A stretch of 64,000 nt of DNA from an uncultured Lachnospiraceae bacterium. Lineage in GTDB: Bacteria; Bacillota; Clostridia; Lachnospirales; Lachnospiraceae. Within the stretch, counting starts at the first letter, position 1, and each line of letters begins with the position of its first letter. Both the position numbers and the translations under genes were made by a program. The stretch lies in NCBI GenBank assembly GCA_910587305.1, contig CAJUKV010000004.1, positions 63,220 through 127,219 on the forward strand, written 5' to 3'. Shown one piece after another: positions 1 to 7,732 of this stretch. The notes below the pieces were generated by a model that made no database searches, was not told where the DNA came from, and worked only from the letters and a program-made list of their open reading frames with translations.

Positions 1-681
1 ACGGCAACCTATAAGACAGGCGGTTCGGGCTCAGCGACGACAAATGCAAGCGGCGGCGGTAATGGTGGCGGCGGAACCACCGGTACGGTTAACCAAAACA
101 ATGGGACCACCGTGGACGTAACAAAACCAGGGTTTTCCAATACAAATCTTGCAGGCGCTACGGTAAGCGGCGCGACGGATAATTTTGTTGTCAAGGTAAC
201 GGAGGATCAGATAGCTACTGACGCGGCGACTTCCGCTTTACAGGCAAGATATGGCAGCCTTGACAGAATTAAATACCTTCCTATGGATATCAGCTTGTAT
301 GACTCCACAGGCAGGACCAAGATTGCGGACACGTCAGGTATTTCCGTGAATCTGACCTTACCACTTCCGGATGATCTGGTACAGTACGCAGGCAATAACA
401 GGGTTGCGGCTATCTCCGGCGGACAGCTTGAGGACTTAAATACAAGATTCACTACCGTAGGCGGCGTACCTTGTGTGAACTTTACGGCGACACATTTTTC
501 ACCTTATGTGATTTATGTGGACACGGCGAACCTGACGGAGGCAACCATAGATGCTACGCCTAAGACCGGAGATCCCATTCATCCGAAGTGGTTCTTATCT
601 CTCGGCATGGCGTGCCTGGCTTTGATATTGTTCTTTAAGAAAGACAGAGCGGTTGTTGTTAAGAAGAAGAGAGTGGCATAG
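1..681 (+). CDS. Wall-anchored surface protein, C-terminal part (5' end outside window)
   Basis: The reading frame is open from base 1, so this is the 3' part of a longer gene. It begins with a Gly/Asn/Thr-rich linker (about residues 8-36 of the visible part), followed by a domain of about 110 residues ending in a THFSPYVIYV segment, and a sorting-type tail: TPKTGD, then IHPKWFL, a hydrophobic stretch and a basic end (KKKRVA). The tail fits a (S/T)PxTG sortase signal, so the protein is probably exported and linked to the cell wall. The next gene has the same C-terminal domain and tail, so the two are likely tandem paralogues. What the missing N-terminus carries (leucine-rich repeats, as next door, or something else) cannot be told here. 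Confidence 0.8.
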   Translation, partial: TATYKTGGSGSATTNASGGGNGGGGTTGTVNQNNGTTVDVTKPGFSNTNLAGATVSGATDNFVVKVTEDQIATDAATSALQARYGSLDRIKYLPMDISLYDSTGRTKIADTSGISVNLTLPLPDDLVQYAGNNRVAAISGGQLEDLNTRFTTVGGVPCVNFTATHFSPYVIYVDTANLTEATIDATPKTGDPIHPKWFLSLGMACLALILFFKKDRAVVVKKKRVA

Positions 682-689
682 GTGAGCCT

Positions 690-3485
690 ATGAGCAAAAA
701 AATTGCAAAATCTCTGGGTGTTTTGCTACTGCTTTTGGCAGTAGCAGTCACCCAGGTACCTGTATCAGATGTGGAAGCAGTGGCGATCGCGTCTGATTTT
801 GAAATGGATGGAAGTAAATTAATGAAATATTCAGGCACGGCGGACGTCGTGTCTATTCCTGATGGCGTTAAGGAAATAGGGGAAGAGGCTTTTGCCGGAA
901 ATGATAATCTGATTAAGGTAAATATTGAAGGAGATGTGAAAGCGGTAGGTTACAGAGCTTTTGCCAATTGTGATAATTTGCGGACGATTGTAGTGGGAGA
1001 CGGAGTGGAAGAAATAGAAACTGCGGCTTTCAGCAACGATAAAGAGTTGTGTAATGTAAATCTTGGGGCAGGAGTTAAGAAGCTGGGAACAGGTGTTTTC
1101 GCCGGCGACAGCCAGTTAAAGGATTTATCGGTTTCGGAGGATAATCATTATTTTTATTTGTCCAATGGCATTTTATATGACAGTGAGGAAACCAAGGTTT
1201 ATTTATTGCTTCCGGGCTATGAGAAAGGGGCGTATACATTGCCCAGCACGGTCACGGAAATTGCGGGATATGCCTTTTGGGGGAACCCATATTTGGAAAA
1301 GGTTTCTTTGGGAAGCGGCCTTTATGAGGTTCCGGCTTATGCTTTTTCAAACTGTGTGAACTTGCGGGAAGTAGAAATTCCCCTGACTGTAAGGGGAATT
1401 GGATCCAAAGCTTTTGAGGACTGTGTGAATCTTGGGAGGGTGACTTTACCTGATTCTATGTCGCAGATCAGCGATTCGGCCTTCGACGGCTGCCCGAATG
1501 TGGAATTTACAGCTACGCCGGGAACTTATGGCGCCCAGTTTGCGGCAGCTCGCAAGAGCTCGGAGGTAGAGGAAGTAGAGTATGAGGATGTGCAGGATGC
1601 GGAGGTAATAGACGCTGATGCTGTCACAGAGCAAACAGGGGATAGTGCGATGCCCACGCCGTCATCGGTTTTGGAGGAAAATACGGAGAACGGAGCCGAT
1701 ACGGAAAAAGAGAATAGTGAGACGGAGCTTTCGCCCACGCCGCAGCCCTCTATAAAATCTGTCACGGAAACGATATCTAATAAAACTTTATTGGGACAGT
1801 CCAGCATTGTTTCCGGCAAGGCGGTTATATTTATTGACAACAGGCAGTCTAAGGTGCTCAATGGCAATCAATCTTCCGGAAGAATTGATTTGTCAGATAT
1901 GGAAAACGCTTCCGGGGGCACAAAGGAAGATCCCAATCAGCAGGATACGTCGGAACAGAAAGAAACAATAGAAAACCGGCTGGTGGATAATGCGCAAAAA
2001 GGAAAGAATTTTCCAAAGTATACCATAGTCAATGATACGAAAATTGCTTCACAGGCCTTTTATCAGGACAGCGAGCTTAAAGAATATGAGATTGGGGAAG
2101 GCATTACGGAGATTGGCGAGTTTGCTTTTGCAAGGTCGGGTCTTACTTCCGTGACAATTCCTGAAGGCGTAACAAAAATTGCGTACGGCGCTTTTTATCA
2201 TTGTGATGATTTGGCAAACGTTACATTGCCGGATTCTATCGTAGAGATAGAGCCTTACGCTTTTGACAAGACACCTTGGGTTACAAATGTTTCGGAACCG
2301 TTTTTGATTGCAGGCGATGGAATTTTGATTGCTTATCATGGTTCTGACAGTGTAGTAAATATACCGGCAGGGGTAAAACAGATTGGCCCGTGCGCATTTA
2401 AGGAGCATGCTGGTATAACGGCGGTGAATCTTCCGAATACCGTTCAGGTAATTGGAGAGGAAGCTTTCATGAATTGCCGAAACTTAAAAACTGTAAACGG
2501 GGGAGAAAATCTGGTAACGGTAAGGGACAGAGCGTTTATGAATTGTCCTTTGTCCAAAGTGGAAATTCCGGCTTCTATGAAAGAGGTTGGACTTGGGGCT
2601 TATGCTCTTTCAAGTGGGACGGACACGGTAGTGTTTAGGGGCAGCGAGCTGCCAGCGCTTTCTATGGGAAAAACGGCAGGAAGAATTGCCAATGAGGAAT
2701 ATCGCACATATGCTTTTGCAAATATAAAAAATGCAATTGTTCCGAATGGGATAGATAGTTTCGACGGGACGGTACTGCAGGCAGGCGCTTACGGTTTTAA
2801 TGGCATTATTTGCAATGAGGCCGGCAATCAGGTGGCGGATAATAGCCAGGGCGTTTCTAAGTCAGAAGAAAGTGGAATTGTATTGCAAATCCATAGTGAT
2901 AAAATACCGGATGGAACAAATGCAAGGGCGGAGATACCGGGAAATGAAGGAAGTTATGTCCTTAGAATAGACGATTCCGAAACAGCCGCAGAAAAGATTT
3001 CGGCAGCCTATGGCGAGCTTTATGGCGGCAGAACGCCTTCCGGGCTTAGCGCTTATGAGGTGTCCCTCTTTGAGGCGTCGGGAAATGTACCTATTGGAAG
3101 GCTTGGAAAGCAGTCCGCCATGGTTCAAATAAAGGTGCCTTCGGGACTTAGCGCATCCGATGATTTGCATGTCGTCACCTTAGACCAGGATGGACAGCTA
3201 GAGGCGGTGGAGCACCGTATAGAGACGACGGAGGACGGAGATTATATCCAGTTTACTACAAACCACTTTTCACCTTTTGGCATTTACCGTTCCGTTAACA
3301 TAAACGGGCAGGCAGTTGTTACGGATGGAAAAGCGGTGATTACCAGTTTATCCGGAAACAAAGACGATACGCCTGATACGGGGGATTTCATTCATCCTAA
3401 GTGGTTTTTGGCGTTAGGACTTCTGGCTTGTTCGGTTTCCTTATTTTTCTATAAGGGGAAATCAAAAAAAATAAAAAAATATTAA
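690..3485 (+). CDS. BspA-like leucine-rich repeat surface protein
   Basis: A protein of 931 residues with a signal peptide (about residues 1-31), two blocks of BspA/LRR_5-type repeats (about 45-270 and 440-650; recurring units such as IGEEAFAGNDNL and VEIPASMKEVG), a Ser/Thr/Glu/Pro-rich linker between them containing SPTPQPS, a C-terminal domain like that of the preceding gene, and a sorting tail (TPDTGD at about 894, IHPKWFL, hydrophobic segment, basic end). This architecture is typical of surface adhesins or binding proteins of gut Firmicutes; the ligand is unknown. It starts 8 bases after the preceding gene with AGGTGAG as ribosome site, so the two are probably co-transcribed. A strong terminator follows. 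No sortase gene is present in the window. Confidence 0.88.
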   Translation: MSKKIAKSLGVLLLLLAVAVTQVPVSDVEAVAIASDFEMDGSKLMKYSGTADVVSIPDGVKEIGEEAFAGNDNLIKVNIEGDVKAVGYRAFANCDNLRTIVVGDGVEEIETAAFSNDKELCNVNLGAGVKKLGTGVFAGDSQLKDLSVSEDNHYFYLSNGILYDSEETKVYLLLPGYEKGAYTLPSTVTEIAGYAFWGNPYLEKVSLGSGLYEVPAYAFSNCVNLREVEIPLTVRGIGSKAFEDCVNLGRVTLPDSMSQISDSAFDGCPNVEFTATPGTYGAQFAAARKSSEVEEVEYEDVQDAEVIDADAVTEQTGDSAMPTPSSVLEENTENGADTEKENSETELSPTPQPSIKSVTETISNKTLLGQSSIVSGKAVIFIDNRQSKVLNGNQSSGRIDLSDMENASGGTKEDPNQQDTSEQKETIENRLVDNAQKGKNFPKYTIVNDTKIASQAFYQDSELKEYEIGEGITEIGEFAFARSGLTSVTIPEGVTKIAYGAFYHCDDLANVTLPDSIVEIEPYAFDKTPWVTNVSEPFLIAGDGILIAYHGSDSVVNIPAGVKQIGPCAFKEHAGITAVNLPNTVQVIGEEAFMNCRNLKTVNGGENLVTVRDRAFMNCPLSKVEIPASMKEVGLGAYALSSGTDTVVFRGSELPALSMGKTAGRIANEEYRTYAFANIKNAIVPNGIDSFDGTVLQAGAYGFNGIICNEAGNQVADNSQGVSKSEESGIVLQIHSDKIPDGTNARAEIPGNEGSYVLRIDDSETAAEKISAAYGELYGGRTPSGLSAYEVSLFEASGNVPIGRLGKQSAMVQIKVPSGLSASDDLHVVTLDQDGQLEAVEHRIETTEDGDYIQFTTNHFSPFGIYRSVNINGQAVVTDGKAVITSLSGNKDDTPDTGDFIHPKWFLALGLLACSVSLFFYKGKSKKIKKY

Positions 3486-3491
3486 ACTATG

Positions 3492-3532
3492 AAAGCTCCC
3501 GGTTACCATAATAAAATGGCCGGGAGCTTTTT
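3492..3532 (+). terminator. Rho-independent terminator after LRR gene
   Basis: Perfect 11-bp stem AAAGCTCCCGG / CCGGGAGCTTT around a 17-nt AT-rich loop, followed by a short T run. It closely resembles the terminator at 4264-4306. Confidence 0.85.
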
Positions 3533-3613
3533 AAATAAATAGCGTTACTTCTTTTCATGGGGTGGGGAAGTAACCCCCAAATTGTCTGAAATTTTGCATA
3601 TGGAATAAAACAC

Positions 3614-3642
3614 TTTACAATATGTAATAATAAAGATATAAT
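3614..3642 (+). promoter_or_regulatory. Promoter of toxin-antitoxin operon
   Basis: TTTACA and TATAAT separated by exactly 17 bp, located 31 bp before the antitoxin start codon. A near-consensus housekeeping promoter. Confidence 0.75.
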
Positions 3643-3644
3643 TA

Positions 3645-3660
3645 TATCATAAAAATGATA
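3645..3660 (+). promoter_or_regulatory. Operator-like inverted repeat of toxin-antitoxin operon
   Basis: TATCAT-aaaa-ATGATA, perfect 6-bp arms, immediately downstream of the -10 box and just before the ribosome site. Phd/YefM antitoxins autoregulate by binding palindromes in this position, so this is a likely autoregulatory site; binding itself is inferred. Confidence 0.55.
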
Positions 3661-3673
3661 CAAGGAGACGAAA

Positions 3674-3940
3674 ATGATAATTAAAGCATCAGCAGCATTG
3701 CGTAATGATTACGCATCAATTTCTAATATTGCAAAAGAGACAAATGAACCAATCTATATCACGAAAAACGGCGAAGGCGATTTGGTGCTTATGAGTATAG
3801 ACGCCTTTGAAAAATACGAACAAGTGCTCCGGCTTCGGGCAAAAATTTTACAGGCGGAGCAAGAACGTATTGACGGTGCCAGGACAATTGATGTATCTGA
3901 GGCAAGAAGTCAATTAAGGGAGAGAATCAATGGCATATAA
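3674..3940 (+). CDS. Type II antitoxin, Phd/YefM family
   Basis: 88 residues. The N-terminal half (ALRNDYASISNIAKET, then PIYITKNGEGDLVLMSID) has the Phd/YefM fold signature: a DNA-binding domain that dimerises, with the C-terminal helix free to wrap the toxin. Ribosome site AAGGAG lies at 3662-3667. The last 11 bases overlap the toxin gene, the usual translational coupling of such pairs. Its role would be to neutralise the RelE/ParE-like toxin and repress the operon through the palindrome at 3645-3660. Antitoxin assignment is firm at family level; the exact subfamily is not. Confidence 0.88.
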   Translation: MIIKASAALRNDYASISNIAKETNEPIYITKNGEGDLVLMSIDAFEKYEQVLRLRAKILQAEQERIDGARTIDVSEARSQLRERINGI

Positions 3941-4235
3941 AGTTGAAATCCTTCCTACTGCCTGGGAAGATTTGAAACGTATTGAAGATTGGTATTTGGT
4001 AAAGTTTGATGTGAAGACGGCTTTAAAGATATGCGACCTTATACTTGATGCCATTGAGCGTTTGGAAAGCTTTCCTGACTCCGGTTCACTGATACCTGAC
4101 GAATGGTTAAATCAGCAGGGATACAGAATGATAATTTGTGGAAAACACGTTGCAATTTATAAACAAATCAGGGAAATAATTTATGTTTACCATATAGCGG
4201 ACACACAGACAGAATATACGAAGCTATTTTATTAG
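3930..4235 (+). CDS. Type II toxin, RelE/ParE family
   Basis: 101 residues with the compact RelE/ParE layout: an N-terminal strand (YKVEILPTAWEDLKRI), two helices (ALKICDLILDAIERLESFPDSG), then a strand-rich end with RMIICGKHVAIYK and IIYVYHI, matching the family's Y/R..V.Y..... pattern. RelE members cut mRNA on the ribosome and ParE members inhibit gyrase; sequence alone does not decide which applies. It starts inside the antitoxin gene (11-bp overlap) and is followed by a terminator, so the pair is a self-contained cassette. Confidence 0.85.
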   Translation: MAYKVEILPTAWEDLKRIEDWYLVKFDVKTALKICDLILDAIERLESFPDSGSLIPDEWLNQQGYRMIICGKHVAIYKQIREIIYVYHIADTQTEYTKLFY

Positions 4236-4263
4236 TTTGAACCTGAATAATGTAGAACTGTTC

Positions 4264-4306
4264 AAAGCCCCCGGCATATGATAATAAAAAAGCCGGGAGT
4301 TTTTTT
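4264..4306 (+). terminator. Terminator after toxin gene; its 3' arm holds the next gene's ribosome site
   Basis: Stem CCCGGC / GCCGGG, extended by AAAG/TTT pairs, then seven T residues. The base right after the T run starts the ATG of the subtilase gene, and the only visible Shine-Dalgarno for that gene (GGGAG, 4295-4299) lies in the 3' arm of this stem. Nearly the same hairpin occurs at 3492-3532. Confidence 0.7.
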
Positions 4307-5221
4307 ATGCTTCGGGTAAGACAGCTAGTCAGATGCAGTGAGGAGCTCGTTTATTCCTGTGGGGACAGGGGCGTGACCATAGCGATGTTGGATACCGGGG
4401 TGTCTTCACACCCTGATTTTGATAATAGAATTATTGCTTTTAAGGATTTCGTGAATGGAAAAAAGTGGAACTATGACGATAGCGGACATGGAACCCATGT
4501 GGCAGGATGTATTTGCGGCAGTGGTTTGGTATCGGGGGGAAAGTACAAAGGGATTGCCCCCCGCAGTAATCTTGTAGTTGGAAAAGTACTGGATGATAGA
4601 GGCGACGGAAACGTGGATGTTATGGCGCGCGGGATTGAATGGGTGCTTAGTAAACAAAAGGAATATGATATCCGTATTTTGAATATTTCGATTGGAATGG
4701 GTGAAAATACGGAAAAAGAACGGATGGAAAAGTTGGTTAGGCTGGTGGACGAAGCCTGGAAGTGCGGACTTATTGTAGTTTGCGCCGCAGGGAATACCGG
4801 GCCGGAACCGATGACAATTTCACCTCTTGGAGCAAGACGGGATGTGATAACGGTAGGATGTCATGAAGGGGGGTACTTTGAGGATGGAGGACATTTATGT
4901 GAGGATTATTCCAGCCGGGGGCCCAGCCCTTATGCGATGAAAAAACCCGATGTGGTGGCGCCAGGGACAGATATTGTTTCCTGTAATGCAGGGATTATAA
5001 GGCGTGGGAGGTATTACAGAAACGCCTATGTTGCCAAAAGCGGCACCTCTATGGCAACGCCTGTTGTTTCCGGGGGACTTGCGCTTTTATTGCAGAAATA
5101 TCCTTTTTATACAAATGAACAGGCAAAACAGAAGCTTTTGTACACGGCAAGGGATTTAAAGGAGCCGTGGAATAAGCAGGGGTGGGGGATGATACAGATA
5201 GACCGGCTTGTGACAGGTTGA
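4307..5221 (+). CDS. Subtilisin-like serine protease (S8), no signal peptide
   Basis: 304 residues comprising essentially only the catalytic domain. The triad is visible: Asp29 in IAMLDTGV, His61 in SGHGTHVAG, Ser248 in SGTSMATP, plus the oxyanion Asn in AAGNTG. There is no signal peptide or propeptide, so it probably acts in the cytosol like intracellular subtilases (ISP/AprX type), or is exported by an unknown route. The ATG at 4307 directly follows the T run of the upstream terminator; GGGAG at 4295-4299 gives a 7-nt spacing but sits in the terminator stem. No promoter of its own was evident between the toxin gene and the start, so expression may depend on read-through. Confidence 0.88.
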   Translation: MLRVRQLVRCSEELVYSCGDRGVTIAMLDTGVSSHPDFDNRIIAFKDFVNGKKWNYDDSGHGTHVAGCICGSGLVSGGKYKGIAPRSNLVVGKVLDDRGDGNVDVMARGIEWVLSKQKEYDIRILNISIGMGENTEKERMEKLVRLVDEAWKCGLIVVCAAGNTGPEPMTISPLGARRDVITVGCHEGGYFEDGGHLCEDYSSRGPSPYAMKKPDVVAPGTDIVSCNAGIIRRGRYYRNAYVAKSGTSMATPVVSGGLALLLQKYPFYTNEQAKQKLLYTARDLKEPWNKQGWGMIQIDRLVTG

Positions 5222-5379
5222 ATATGTAATGTTGCAGGTGTCAATTTAACAGACATTGATAAAATCAAAGAATAGTAAAATAGCAGCGAATCAGGGCGCA
5301 GGTCATTAAACATGGCTTGTGTCCTTTTTTATGCACATGGGCGTCCAAAGGGATTACCGCGCTTCCTTGTATTTCAGCA

Positions 5380-5408
5380 TTGACAGAAGATGTTCAATTG
5401 TATACAAT
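5380..5408 (+). promoter_or_regulatory. Promoter of citrate-synthase-like gene with palindromic operator on the -10
   Basis: TTGACA (5380-5385), 17 bp, TACAAT (5403-5408). The -10 is embedded in a perfect 12-bp palindrome ATTGTATACAAT (5397-5408), whose GTATAC core resembles operators of GntR/FadR-type repressors. A GntR-family gene lies at 7007-7732 in the same cluster, so it is the natural candidate regulator (inference). The rest of the 260-bp gap 5222-5482 showed no gene. Confidence 0.7.
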
Positions 5409-5482
5409 AATACATGGATTGGAAGAGAATATCAGTTCATACAAGTGAGAATTGAATTTGAGCTGCCAGGGAGGAGAGAGCA

Positions 5483-6895
5483 ATGGCTGAAAATGATTAT
5501 TTCTTAGACCGGCCGGTGTCGCTGAACGGAAAGAACAATTTACTTGAAATTGAGGAACATATGTACATACTGGACGATGTGAAAAAGCCCAATGTGTTCC
5601 GAAATATGTTCCCTTACTCGGAGGTACCCAAGATACCTTTTAATGACAGGATTGTGCCCCATAATATGCCTAAGCACATCTGGATTACCGACACAACTTT
5701 CCGTGACGGACAACAGTCAAGAGCACCTTATACGACGGAGCAGATTGTGAGAATCTATGATTATCTTCATCGGCTGGGCGGCCCTAACGGCATGATTCGC
5801 GCCAGTGAATTTTTCCTTTACAGTAAAAAGGACAGGGATGCGGTTTATAAATGTATGGAGCGGGGCTACGAGTTCCCGGAGGTCACGAGCTGGATTCGTG
5901 CCAGCAAGGAAGATTTTAAGCTGGTTAAAGAAATTGGTATGAAGGAGACGGGGATTTTGGTGAGCTGTTCCGATTACCATATTTTTTTGAAGCTTAAGAT
6001 GACCAGAAAACAGGCCATGGAACATTATTTGAGTGTTGTCCGGGACTGCTTGGAGGAAGGAATCAGCGTCAGATGTCATTTGGAGGATATTACAAGGGCT
6101 GATATTTATGGGTATGTGGTGCCTTTTTGCCTGGAGCTTATGAAGCTTATGAAAGAATATGGGATTCCGATTAAGGTGCGGGCGTGCGATACCATGGGAT
6201 ACGGGGTGAATTATCCGGGCGCGGTTATTCCGAGAAGCGTGCAGGGAATTATCTATGCGCTGCACACTCATGCGGGTGTGCCTCATAAGCTGCTTGAATG
6301 GCATGGCCATAATGATTTTTATAAATCGGTGGTGAATTCCACCACGGCATGGCTGTATGGATGCTCCGGCGTGAATACGTCTTTGTTTGGCATTGGGGAG
6401 AGAACCGGGAACACGCCCTTAGAGGCTATGGTATTTGAATATGCCCAGCTTAAGGGGGAATTAAACGGTATGGACACCACGGTGATTACGGAGCTGGCCG
6501 AGTATTATGAGAAAGAAATTGGCTATCATATTCCGGAGAGAACTCCTTTTGTGGGGAAGAATTTTAATGTTACAAGGGCCGGAATCCACGCGGATGGTCT
6601 TTTGAAAAACGAGGAAATTTACAATATTTTTGATACGGAAAAATTTTTAAACAGGCCGGTGCTGTGCGCGGTCAGCAATACCTCAGGGCTGGCGGGGATT
6701 GCCCATTGGATGAACACTTATTTCAGACTGACGGAGGAAGAACAGCTTGATAAGACAAGCCCGTTGGTGGCGGAGGTGAAAAAGTGGGTGGATCAGCAGT
6801 ATGCGGATGGCCGGGTGACGGTTATGACGGATCAGGAGCTGGTGGAGCAGATAGAGGATGTCTGCGGACGGCTGCAAATAACCCTGAAAAAATAG
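5483..6895 (+). CDS. Homocitrate/isopropylmalate-synthase family enzyme; probable Re-citrate synthase
   Basis: 470 residues of the HMGL-like TIM-barrel family: metal-site motif ITDTTFRDGQQS (about residues 67-78), HGHNDFY (from His274) and GIGERTGNTPLEA. It lacks the long C-terminal allosteric domain typical of LeuA, and it sits not with the leucine genes (leuB is 50 kb away) but two genes before NADP-isocitrate dehydrogenase. In clostridia without a normal citrate synthase, a member of this family makes citrate from acetyl-CoA and oxaloacetate with Re stereospecificity, and the neighbourhood supports that role here. 2-Isopropylmalate or homocitrate synthase remain alternatives. Ribosome site GGGAGGAG (5469-5476) supports the start. 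Likely controlled by the promoter/operator at 5380-5408. Confidence 0.8.
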   Translation: MAENDYFLDRPVSLNGKNNLLEIEEHMYILDDVKKPNVFRNMFPYSEVPKIPFNDRIVPHNMPKHIWITDTTFRDGQQSRAPYTTEQIVRIYDYLHRLGGPNGMIRASEFFLYSKKDRDAVYKCMERGYEFPEVTSWIRASKEDFKLVKEIGMKETGILVSCSDYHIFLKLKMTRKQAMEHYLSVVRDCLEEGISVRCHLEDITRADIYGYVVPFCLELMKLMKEYGIPIKVRACDTMGYGVNYPGAVIPRSVQGIIYALHTHAGVPHKLLEWHGHNDFYKSVVNSTTAWLYGCSGVNTSLFGIGERTGNTPLEAMVFEYAQLKGELNGMDTTVITELAEYYEKEIGYHIPERTPFVGKNFNVTRAGIHADGLLKNEEIYNIFDTEKFLNRPVLCAVSNTSGLAGIAHWMNTYFRLTEEEQLDKTSPLVAEVKKWVDQQYADGRVTVMTDQELVEQIEDVCGRLQITLKK

Positions 6896-7006
6896 ACTTT
6901 CTATAAATTTCTACCTATCCGGTAAAAAAGATTTTGGTAAAATCAGATAGAAAGATATTCCGGAAGCCTATAAAAAAGTAATGAGGGAAAGGTAAGCGTA
7001 TATGCC

Positions 7007-7732
7007 ATGGGCAAATATGATTTGAAACAGGAAGTGACAGATAAGTATTCTCTGCGGGGCAGAGTATTTCATAAGCTGCGGGAGGATATTTTAAATGGAA
7101 AGTATGAAGATCACGAAGAACTAAAGGAAGTAGCTATAGGCGAGGAGCTGGGCGTAAGCCGTACGCCGGTCAGGGAAGCTTTCCGGCAGCTGGAGCTGGA
7201 GGGGCTGATACAGATTGTACCGAATAAGGGCGCTTATGTGACGGGAATTACGGCAAAAGATGTGAAGGATATTTATATGATACGTTCTTCCTTAGAGGGA
7301 ATGTGCGCGCGGCTGGCCACGGAGCATATCACAAAAGAACAGCTTGAGGAGATGGAGGAAAATATTTATCTGGCCAGCTTTCATGCGTCCAAAGGGCATA
7401 TGGAGCAAATGGCGGAGCTTGACAACCGGTTCCATCACATTCTCTATGAAGCCTGCGATTCTAAAATGCTTGAGAATCTTTTGCAGGACTTTCACCAGTA
7501 TGTAATCAGAATCCGGAAAAAAACTTTGTCTACCAAAGAAAGGGGAATGGCCTCAAACGAGGAACACCGCCGGATCATGGAGGCGATTAAGGCGGGAAAA
7601 CCGCAGGAAGCGGAGCATTTCGCCACTTGCCATATGGTGAACGCCTATGATAATATTGTAAAGAACGGCTTGTATGGCATATTCAGCTCGGAAGAAACGT
7701 TTGGGAATGGAGGTAAAAATGGAAAAAATTAG
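7007..7732 (+). CDS. GntR-family regulator (FadR/FCD subfamily)
   Basis: 241 residues. N-terminal winged helix-turn-helix (GRVFHKLREDILNG, ELGVSRTPVREAFRQLE, then LIQIVPNKGAYVTG) followed by an all-helical FCD ligand domain with acidic and His residues (DNRFHHILYEAC; EEHRRIMEAI; CHMVNAYDNIV) of the kind that hold a metal and a carboxylate effector. It lies between the citrate-synthase-like gene and icd and overlaps icd by 14 bp, so it probably senses a carboxylate of that pathway and regulates it. A matching palindrome overlaps the cluster promoter (5397-5408). Its start ATG has only a modest GGGAAAGG ribosome site, about 14 nt upstream. Confidence 0.87.
   Translation: MGKYDLKQEVTDKYSLRGRVFHKLREDILNGKYEDHEELKEVAIGEELGVSRTPVREAFRQLELEGLIQIVPNKGAYVTGITAKDVKDIYMIRSSLEGMCARLATEHITKEQLEEMEENIYLASFHASKGHMEQMAELDNRFHHILYEACDSKMLENLLQDFHQYVIRIRKKTLSTKERGMASNEEHRRIMEAIKAGKPQEAEHFATCHMVNAYDNIVKNGLYGIFSSEETFGNGGKNGKN

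Noticed and set aside
42..85. Glycine-coding GGCGGC runs as a repeat element
   Set aside because: They simply encode the Gly-rich linker of the surface protein.
5333..5372. AAGGGATTACCGCG upstream of the citrate-synthase-like gene, slightly like a T-box antiterminator core
   Set aside because: The conserved GGGTGGnACCGCG pattern is not matched, no specifier stem was seen, and a good promoter lies downstream of it.
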